This document shows positions 55,848 through 64,000 of a DNA stretch of 64,000 nucleotides, piece by piece. The notes beneath the pieces are model-generated. The model searched no databases. It was not told the DNA's origin and saw only the letters and a program-made list of their open reading frames with translations. A program made the position numbers and the translations under genes. The stretch comes from Notolepis coatsorum (Eukaryota > Chordata > Actinopteri > Aulopiformes > Paralepididae): contig OZ020587.1 in the NCBI GenBank assembly GCA_963971535.1, positions 157,021,471 through 157,085,470 of the forward strand, written 5' to 3'. Position 1 is the first letter of the stretch, and every line of letters starts with the position of its first letter.

Positions 55848-58763
55848 ATGGAAAAGGAAACAATGTCCTGTACAATCCTTAATGAGCTGCGTCTGGAGGG
55901 AAGGTTCTGTGATGTGGTTATTAAAGTCAACAGCACTGAGTTTAATGCCCACAAGGCAATCCTGTGTGGCTGCAGCGCCTATTTCAGGTACGTTTAGCTT
56001 GGTTCAGGTTAGCTTGGTTCAGGTTAGCTTGGTTCAGGTTAACTTGGTTAGTAAACAGATACCATACTGTACTTCTACTGTAAAAAGATACTATACTGTA
56101 CTTCTACTGTAAAAAGATACTATATTGTACTTCTACTGTAAAAATATACTATACTGTTCCGTCTACTGTAAAAAGATACTATACTGTACATATACTGTAA
56201 AAAGATACTATACTGTACGTCTACTGTAAAAATATACTATAATGTACGTCTACTGTAAAAGATACTATACTGTATGTATACTGTAAAAAGATACTATAAT
56301 GTACGTCTACTGTAAAACTATACTATACTGTACTTCTACTGTAAACAGATACTATACTGTATGTCTACTGTAAAAATATACTATAATTATACTGTAAAAA
56401 GATACTATACTGTACGTCTACTGTAAAAATATACTATACTGTACGTCTACTGTAAAAAAGATACTATACTGTACTTCAACTGTAAACAGATACTATCCTG
56501 TACATCTACTGTAAAAAGATACTATACTTCTACTGTTCTAAGACCCTATACTTCTACAGTGAATATATATTAGCACACAGGACAGAATGTTGCTTATTGT
56601 TTACTCATCAGATACCTCTATACTCTGCATCCTACAGAACCCTCTTCACTCGCTGGAGCGACTCAGAGGAACCAGTCTACACTATCCCTGGGGTGTCCGC
56701 GGCTATGATGCAGCTCATCATAGAGTACGCCTACACACGCTTTGTGCCTGTGACAGCAGAGAATGTGGAAGAGCTTCTGGTGGCTGCAGACCAGCTTCTC
56801 ATCACTGGCATAGTAGGAGCGTGCTCTGACTTCCTAGAGGGCCAGCTGTCTCTGGAAAACTGTGTCGGCATCTGGAGGTTTGCGGACATCTACTACTGCC
56901 CTGACCTGAGGCACAAGGCCTATCTCTTCATCGTGTGCCACTTTGAGGAGATGCTGCCCGTCTCACAGGAGTTTGTGGAGCTGTCCCTGCAGCAACTGGT
57001 GGACATCATCGAGAGGGATGACCTGAACGTGAAGAACGAGGAGATAGTGTTCGAGGCCATCCTCCGTTGGATCGACCACTCCTGTGAGGAGCGTAAAACA
57101 CACATCCCTTTGCTGCTGCCCAAGGTAACTAATTGTATTACTGTGAATTGCATTAAAACAACACTAGGTTCCCTAGTACAGTGGTTCTCAAACATTTGGG
57201 TCCAAACCGTTCCCTAGCAACAGAATTCCAGTGAAACCGTCTACAACCGCTGTCTAAGTTGTACCCGCTGTCTGCTTGTCTCTTCCCAGGTTCGCATGGG
57301 CTTGATGAGGCCTGACTACTTGCTGAACAACGTCCAGAACAACCCTGTGGTGAGGGACAGCCAGGACTGCATAGCCCTCATCCTCAGCGTCCTGAAACCC
57401 CCTGGCTCCGACAGGCTTCCAAACCCCCTGAACCGCCCACGCCTGCCCCAGGAGGTCCTATTGGCCATCGGAGGCTATAGTGGCGGCAGCCTGACCAATG
57501 GTATGGAGGCTTACGATATCCGAGCCGGTGGATGGATGGACGTGAGCGTTGAGGCGGAGAGTCCCCGGGCCGGCCACGGCACCGCTTATCTCCACGGTCT
57601 GGTCTACTGTGTCGGCGGCAAAAACGGCATAGAGTATTTCAGCAGTGTGCGCAAGTTCAACCCTGTCACTCGCAGCTGGCTGCAGGCGGCTCCCATGCAC
57701 TCATGCCGCTCTTACCTCAGCGTGGTCGCGTTGGACGGCTGTCTCTACGCCATGGGAGGGTGCGACAGACACGTGCGACTGAACACCGCCGAGCGCTACA
57801 AGCCTGAAACCAACCAGTGGACACTGATTTCACCCATGCTGGAGCACAGGAGCAACGCCGGCGCCGCAGCGCTCCACGGCAAGGTGGGTGGAACTGAGGA
57901 ACACACGTGTGGTAGATGAACCCATGGAATTTTCACATTAAAAACTAAGCGATTAGTATCATTCAGAATCAGAAATCATAAATGTCTTTATTGCCAAGTA
58001 AGCTTGCACATACAAGGAATTTGTCTGGGTCCTTTGGTGCATCAACATTAACAGACAATTAAAGTAGAATGAAATCAAATGGAATATATAAACTAAATTA
58101 GAATATTCTTTCTTATTACAGGTTTACATCTGTGGTGGCTCCAACGGGATGGAGGGTCTGCTCACAGCTGAGTGCTATAGCCCAAATACTGACCAGTGGA
58201 CTCTGATCGCCCCCATGAGCAGCAGGCGTAGAGGAGCGGGAGTGGCTGCGTACGGAGGACAAGTCTATGTGGTAGGTGCACATGGAGACAAATGCTTTAT
58301 ACTAGATATTTTTATAGATATGTATCATTTGACTTGCAATGCTGCTGTGATGCCCTCATTTCCCTAAGTGGATTAATAACGTGTCTGCCTGCCTGCCTGC
58401 CTGAACCACATACTAAAACATTCCTCTTATGTGTCCTGTCCTCAGGTGGGAGGGTGGGACAGAGTAAACTACCTGCGTAGCGCGGAGGCCTACAGCCCCT
58501 TGACTGACTCCTGGCACGCCCTGCCCACCATGCTCACCCCCCGCAGCTACTTTGGCATCGGGGTGTTGGACGACCTGCTCTTCGTGGTCGGAGGCTCCAA
58601 TGGCTTCACCACCCTCTCCAACGTGGAGCGCTACGACCAGAGCAGTGACAGGTGGACTGTAGCCGAGGACATGGAGATCCACCGCAGTGCCCTAAGCTGC
58701 TGCATAATGCATGGCCTGCCTAACATGAGCCAGTACGCCGCTCCCCGTGGCGCCCTACAGTGA
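55848..58763 (+). CDS. klhl10: Kelch-like protein 10 (BTB-BACK-Kelch)
   Basis: Five coding exons: 55848-55987, 56638-57124, 57290-57883, 58122-58271 and 58446-58763. All have GT-AG borders and consistent phase, giving 562 residues. The BTB domain (about 10-110) has LRLEGRFCDVVIKVN, the Kelch-family CUL3-binding fold. BACK (about 115-215) has YYCPDLRHKAYLFI. Six Kelch repeats (about 266-550) carry the GG doublets, e.g. LLAIGGYSGG, VYICGGSNG and LLFVVGGSNGFTT. The closest family I recall is KLHL10, a substrate receptor of CUL3 ubiquitin ligase in spermatids, with matches such as LNTAERYKPETNQWTLI and HRSALSCC. It is about 45 residues shorter than mammalian KLHL10, with a shorter N-terminus and C-terminal tail. 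The start ATG is chosen because it lies just before the conserved NELRLEG. Intron 1 is a minisatellite and the 3' UTR starts with a GGA array. No defects seen. Confidence 0.92.
55994..56540. repeat. Intronic minisatellites of klhl10
   Basis: First, about four copies of a 15-bp TAGCTTGGTTCAGGT unit (55994-56048). Then about 16 copies of a 28-30 bp unit, ACTGTAAAAAGATACTATAC plus TGTACGTCT, to about 56540. Together they fill nearly all of intron 1. Confidence 0.93.
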
Positions 58764-58768
58764 CCCCT

Positions 58769-58866
58769 GGAGGAGGAGGAGGAGGAGGAGGAGGAGGAGG
58801 AGGAGGAGGAGGAGGAGGAGGAGGAGGAGGAGGAGGAGGAGGAGGAGGAGGAGGAGGAGGAGGAGG
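58769..58866. repeat. (GGA)n microsatellite in klhl10 3' UTR
   Basis: About 32 GGA units starting five bases after the klhl10 stop codon. The run is purine-only on the transcript strand. Confidence 0.95.
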
Positions 58867-59149
58867 GCTGTACGCTAAGCTTTTTCACTAGGGGCACAGG
58901 TGCCCCTAAATGAGAAATTTAGGGGCACAGAATATTTTTTAGGGGCAATTTCTTAGCTAACAATTTTACCATTATAGTGCAAAAAAATATGTTCCTCCTG
59001 CCTCATTACTGTGTCTGAGAACGTATTTAACACACCTGACGACCGGCGCTATTGATATGCAAATAGCGAGTGAGGTTACACACCGTGCTACCCAGTCCCA
59101 TGAACAACGCATGCCTGGTTAGAAGTGTCCATATCCCTGTCAATCATCA
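58867..59149. other. Non-coding, short AGGGGCA repeats
   Basis: TAGGGGCAC-type motifs recur at 58890-58950. No gene. It may include the klhl10 3' UTR end. Confidence 0.4.
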
Positions 59150-59790
59150 CTGCCAGATCAGACTTAATTTAATCGGCTATGGTCTCTTATCAGGTCTAGA
59201 GATGGTTTTTCTTAATAGAAGGGGTGGTAACCATGAACAACTTCATTTGCAATGGGAATGTGTATGGATTCATCGGCTCAAATCTATGTATCCATCTGGG
59301 ATGAATGAAGAGTTCAATTTGGCTCCATTCCTTTAGGTGAAAGCTATCCTAAGTTATCTACTGTATAAACAAAAAACTAGTACACTGATTAATGAACGGT
59401 CTAAAAACCTGATACCCCCAATGTACTGTCTTTTTTGTTCCATACAGATTTGTAAATATTGTATTGTAATATGTATTAATTTGTTGTTTCATACATAGCC
59501 ATCATACGCATTTATGTGATACTGTGATGATATCTACCTGTCAATCTAGCCCTGCTACTGATCATGACGTCAACCTAGCCTGTTAACTGATTGCCGATTG
59601 TTCCCACCTGGATGTTGTCAAGTACAGCCTAGTTAAGGTTTGTTTGTCACAATTGTCATTGCACACTGAAGAAGGCCGGATGGCTGAAAGCGTTTTGTGC
59701 GTTATACAACTTGTGCATATAAAAATAAAAACAACGATTTTCCCCGAGTGCGGTCCCTATTCCATTTTTTGCAACTTAATTAATGTTGGA
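59150..59790 (+). mobile_element. Penelope-like element 3' remnant with pLTR
   Basis: The frame to 59336 ends NRRGGNHEQLHLQWECVWIH, RLKSMYPSGMNEEFNLAPFL and a stop, the C-terminal end of a Penelope GIY-YIG domain (compare HKLLLQRECYYIH in the 37400 element). The pLTR-like sequence after it holds CTGAAGA (59666), a GGCC/GGCT stem and GAAA (59686-59689), a decayed hammerhead-like core. It is a different family from the element at 37400. The RT portion is absent. Confidence 0.75.
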
Positions 59791-59886
59791 CTACGCACCT
59801 GTTTCAGCGCACCTCCAACCTAAGCAGATTGCAGATCACTCTCTCTCTATGGAGGTTACCATCTCTTCTCACTTATACTGACACCT

Positions 59887-60525
<639 letters not shown>

Positions 60526-61054
60526 TTGTGCATCATTGTAGGTCAAACCATTAAAAAGTTAATTTCCATGGCAGCCATTTTGGATTTTGGTCTCTCATAA
60601 ATTGTCCCCGCCTTTTTTTTAAATACACCCGGGCTAAATTAGTTTATTAATTCTCCTAGATGACAAATCCATTGAGAAACGAAGTGCCACAGATGACCCA
60701 ACTACTAGGTCCATATCGTATAGATCAAATTTGATCGCCTATATTTAAGTCTTTCTACTATTACCCTGCCCATACCTCTACCTCCCCTCCCCCATGTTGC
60801 TATAACGCACCGAATTTCCGCAAGGGGATCAATAAAGGAATATCTTATGAAGACAGGGTTAAATTGATGACAGACTTGAATTGAATTAGCAATTCGCACA
60901 CTATTACTTTTCTAGGAACACAAAAGTAAGCAAAACGCTCGCACCTTCGAGGCCCAGCGAGCGCTGACCCGATTGGACCAGTGACTTGACTGTGGACTAG
61001 TAACAATCTTACGACATTAGATCATTTACTAATAAGTGTGAGAGTTGTTTTAAC
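60526..61054. other. Non-coding sequence
   Basis: Nothing recognised. It lies downstream (minus strand) of the exon at 61235-61055. Confidence 0.4.
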
Positions 61055-61235
61055 CTTGTTGGGATGGATGATGGCAGAGACCACCTGGTGTTTGAGGAAC
61101 AGCGGATGTTTGCCGTCCGGCTTGCTCTGGAAGCGTGGCTCCTTCTTGACCGGGTCGTCGGAGCCAAAACACGGAGAGCAGGTCTCCTTCAGCTGCTTCA
61201 CGTCATTCACAAACAGGAAGGGTTTGAAGACAGAC
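61055..61235 (-). CDS. Internal exon of an unrecognised gene
   Basis: The acceptor GTCCCTGGCAG ends at 61236 and the donor GTTAAAAC begins at 61054. The 181-nt exon starts with one leftover base and then reads SVFKPFLFVNDVKQLKETC, SPCFGSDDPVKKEPRFQS, KPDGKHPLFLKHQVVSAIIH and PNK, ending in phase 0. It has no stops, and the sequence looks like a real charged globular segment. I do not recognise the family. The phase fits the exon at 46981-46820 on the same strand, so klhl10 may lie on the opposite strand in the intron between them. Confidence 0.6.
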
Positions 61236-61330
61236 CTGCCAGGGACGAGAAGAGTTCGTTATGTCTCCTCCATTATATCATAATGAAGGTAAACCTGCAT
61301 ATAACTCTGTACAATAATGCTGTATATACC

Positions 61331-61381
61331 TGGAAGTGGATACATATATATATATATATATATATATATGTATCCACTTCC
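61331..61381. repeat. Perfect palindrome with (TA)n centre
   Basis: TGGAAGTGGATACATATA is mirrored by TATATGTATCCACTTCCA around a TA run. The 51-bp hairpin is near-perfect and lies just upstream (minus strand) of the 61235-61055 exon. Confidence 0.92.
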
Positions 61382-62094
61382 ATTAATTGTATACTGTATG
61401 GCCGTATACTTGCAAACTCGTTTTTCCCTTTCAGGATCCTGTCCAACATTGCCATCTTGTGGCTGGGCATCACTATTGCCACCAGACATGATAGTTCATT
61501 CACAGATTTCCAACAGCTTAATTCACATTTCACAACTCACCCAGTAGAGCTGCGCAGGTGTTTCCAATCACCCTAATCAGCCTGGCTGAGTTGGCTGTGA
61601 AACAATCTGTCCTTCTGAAGCCTTTGATGATGTCCTAGTTTCACTCATGGCTGTGTAGAGCGTCGTTCTTACTTGAATGTAACGGCAATTTTTCCTTTCC
61701 AATGTCCTGTTTTCTCTTGCCCGTTACGTCACAGGTATGGTAGGGAGTGATCTTACGCAGTAGACACAGCAATGACGGATGTCCAGTCGTGATTCCAGGT
61801 TTAGGGGTGTTTATTGCTGAAGTTGCAGTTGTACATACAGTTATTGCCAGTGTGGGTTCTGTAGGAATTATATATGGTATTCTATATTTATTTGGTATTT
61901 CTTTCTGCTTCTGGCTGCTGAGCTGCTGAGCTTCTGGTAAGAACGGTGTGCTCCTCACTACCTGTGTCCTCGTTGATTATTACTGCACCTGTGACCCTCT
62001 AAATACCTAACCAGTGCTGTCAAATCTAAAACCCGCCACCGGGTGTCCAATAATAATATTACAAATAATAGAATAATATGCCACCATCATAATG
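61382..62094. other. Non-coding sequence
   Basis: No exon with convincing coding and splice signals was found on either strand. Confidence 0.4.
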
Positions 62095-62415
62095 ACTCCT
62101 ACAATATGAAAGAACAGGATATCTACAACAACAGGTGAGATTAATATAAAAGAACATGACACACACAACAACAGGTGAGATTAATATATGAAAGAACAGG
62201 ACCCCTACAACAATAGGTGAGATTAATATAGGACCCCTACAACAACAGGTGAGATTAATATTGCTCATATCTGAAATAACAGGATACTTACTGTACAACA
62301 ACAGGTGAGATTAATATTGTTCATATATGAAAGAACAGGATATCTACAACAACAGGTGAGATTAATATATGAAAGAACAGGACACCTACAACAACAGGTG
62401 GGATTCATATTGCTT
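62095..62415. repeat. Minisatellite, about 30-55 bp unit
   Basis: Eight copies of ACAACAACAGGTGAGATTAA followed by variable TATGAAAGAACAGGACACCT-type spacers. Confidence 0.9.
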
Positions 62416-62584
62416 GGGTATTCTGATGAATGAAAACCTTATTTGTGTGTTTTTCCACCTGCTAAAGGCTCTTAATTTTATATCTTTAACAGCCTTGTTT
62501 TCAGGTTCTCTCTTGCATTTTTTAAATCATACTTAAATGGACTATCATGGGGCCTTCAGTGGTGAAACCTAGTACCAGCACATT

Positions 62585-62757
62585 GTATCATGTGAAGCCA
62601 CATAGAGCATACACTATACAGCCAAGGGATCCAGTATTAAAGCATCACACAGGTGACTGTGATCCGGGCGTATGTGGTGTCGAAGCCATGTAGAGCATAC
62701 AGCCAGGGATCCAGTATTAAAGCATCACGCAGGTGACTGATCCAAGCATATGTGGTC
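62585..62757. repeat. Tandem duplication, about 90 bp
   Basis: Two copies sharing GGGATCCAGTATTAAAGCAT and CAGGTGACTG with CATATGTGGT-type ends; they start near 62595 and 62686. Confidence 0.85.
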
Positions 62758-62889
62758 TCGCATCGCGCATAATAAATATATTATTCTATTGTGCTTAACT
62801 TAGCTCATATATGTAATTTTATTTTACTCCACCCCTTTATTGTATTATCTGTCTGTTAAAAACTAAGCATTTTTCTGATATCATTTTAA

Positions 62890-63145
62890 ACAATTGTCAC
62901 AAGCCTCTGGTTCTTTTTAAAACGATTAATTATATTCTTGATGTCCCCCAGTCTGTTTGTCTTGAAGCTTCCACTGAAACCTCATGTGAGCTTTTTCTTC
63001 AGTTTGTTATTGACAAAGTTGCCAACATTAGAGCTAGCACGTCCACCCCTACATGTGACCCTTCTACTACTGTCACCTGCCCTGCCACCTTTGCCAGTTT
63101 GAGCCTGTGTCCCTTGCTCAGCTAGAGGAAATTATTGCCCTCAGG
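62890..63145 (+). mobile_element. L2-group LINE internal fragment
   Basis: Decayed frame: ETSCEFFLQFVIDKVANIRA, CPATFASL, then after a frameshift FEPVSLAQLEEIIA. This is the linker before the RT domain in fish L2-group LINEs. The RT itself is missing. An L2-type tail in the same orientation follows at 63600, so most of the element was deleted or replaced. Confidence 0.6.
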
Positions 63146-63405
63146 CTCCCCTTGCAGAACGAACACTCGATCACCATGCGTCGGTGTCTACTGCGCATGG
63201 GCGTTGGGCGTGAGCGGCTCCGTATCTGGCTTGCGCAGTTTACATGGCACTGTTGCAGGGGAGTTTTGAAATTGAAAACCCCCTTTGAGCGTTGCCGCTA
63301 GGAAAACGAAAATGCCTGCCAAAACGGCATTGCCTTTTAACTTGGACATGCCAACGAAATAATTCGAAAATGAAACGTTGTAAGTGTAACCGCAGCCTTA
63401 GATGT
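63146..63405. repeat. MITE-like sequence
   Basis: GC-richer 260-bp block ending GTTGTAAGTGTAACCGCAGCC, a terminus I associate with fish non-autonomous DNA elements. Borders and superfamily are unproven. Confidence 0.35.
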
Positions 63406-63599
63406 CCTTCCCCCTCACCTTGTCAAAGAGGTCAGCAGGGTTATAGGACCAAATGTCCAAACGATTATGAACAACAGCCTTGCAGGTGATTTACCTGTAT
63501 TAACAACTTGTTAATTCATATAGCTAATGGACACAGTATTAACAACTTGTTAATTCACTGCGTATTATCAATTGATTGATTGATAGTACGAGTAGCGCA

Positions 63600-63826
63600 G
63601 GTCAATTGTGATAATGTAACTATGAACGCATGTTGTCTATTTTATTATTGTTTATTTTATAGTAATTTTATGTCTGCGCTTTATGCATTGCTTTTATCTT
63701 GACAATTCTCTGCTCGTTTTAAGCCTGTCTATATTTAGACCAATTCTATGCAAATTTTATGCACTTTGGGATGCAATTCTTGTATGAAAGGTGCTATACA
63801 AATAAAGTTTATTATTATTATTATTC
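63600..63826 (+). mobile_element. L2-group LINE 3' tail
   Basis: GCACTTTGGGATGCAATTCT, GAAAGGTGCTATACAAATAA and (TTA)n. Same orientation as the fragment at 62890. Confidence 0.75.
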
Positions 63827-63930
63827 AAACTTCCAATAGCTCATACCTGTCGCAATAGGAGTGTCAAAATGTACCTGTACTAACAAAATAACATTGTTTT
63901 CATGTTTTACCATGTTGGTCTGATTATAAG

Positions 63931-63956
63931 ACTGTGTGTGTGTGTGTGTGTGTGTG
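63931..63956. repeat. (TG)n microsatellite
   Basis: Short TG run near the window end. No gene is recognised in 63827-64000. Confidence 0.9.
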
Positions 63957-64000
63957 GGAGAGAGTGACACTCTGAGTTTAACACTGTACTCTCTTATAGG

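Noticed and set aside
63107-63301. 64-codon plus-strand frame as a separate gene
   Set aside because: Its first part is an L2-group LINE linker (EPVSLAQLEEI) and the rest is MITE-like sequence.

Overview
This window is eukaryotic nuclear DNA, almost certainly from a teleost fish. It contains one clean protein-coding gene with GT-AG introns (klhl10-type, 55848-58763, +). It also holds fish-typical repeats: L2 and Rex1-like LINEs, an L1 tail, Penelope-like elements with GIY-YIG endonuclease, tRNA-headed SINEs, hAT and piggyBac-type MITEs, and very dense satellite and microsatellite DNA. No prokaryotic features (operons, ribosome binding sites, CRISPR) are present. The species cannot be fixed from the sequence.

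Layout. 1-4058: GC-rich unclassified repeat with a degenerate 5S rRNA-like segment, a hairpin repeat, a 47-bp minisatellite and a 345-bp triplicate. 4059-5507: fold-back DNA element split by a 5'-truncated L1. 6881-28112 (minus strand): a SAMD3-like multicopy gene. Its exons lie at 28112-27125, 26824-26694 joined to 7861-7823, 7576-7481 and 7195-6881. Its second exon is split by an 18.8-kb mobile insertion (7862-26693). Nested in that insertion are a 6.7-kb DNA transposon with a DUF7869-type transposase-like gene (9290-15987), an intact L2 LINE (17571-21222), an alternating-inverted 21-bp satellite (17463-17570 and 21223-24368), two exons of an unrecognised gene and a TTAA MITE.

28.8-30.6 kb carries a second, inverted, partial copy of the 18.8-kb element. 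30.9-36.9 kb is satellite: (CT)n, a 41-45 bp minisatellite, and 5 kb of a 9-bp repeat that gives long but meaningless open frames. 37400-41697 is a Penelope-like retroelement with near-identical flanking pLTRs that contain hammerhead ribozyme-like motifs. 41.7-54.8 kb is repeat-rich: hairpin, hAT-like element, SINEs, L2 fragment with a 235-bp AAT tail, and a broken Rex1-like LINE. 54.8-64 kb holds an L2 end, klhl10, a second Penelope remnant, CA and other tandem repeats, and more L2 debris. Two minus-strand exons (61235-61055 and 46981-46820) have compatible phase and could flank klhl10 as parts of one gene.

The main biology is layered transposition. Several insertions can be proven inside the window because the sequence joined across the element restores a reading frame, a satellite unit or an empty paralogous site. 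The strongest candidate for an undescribed system is the 6.7-kb DUF7869 transposon: it has terminal inverted repeats, an ATAT target duplication, and its own unoccupied duplicate target about 1 kb away. Second is the 18.8-kb carrier element with CCCAGATAGCAAAA ends that interrupts the SAMD3-like exon.
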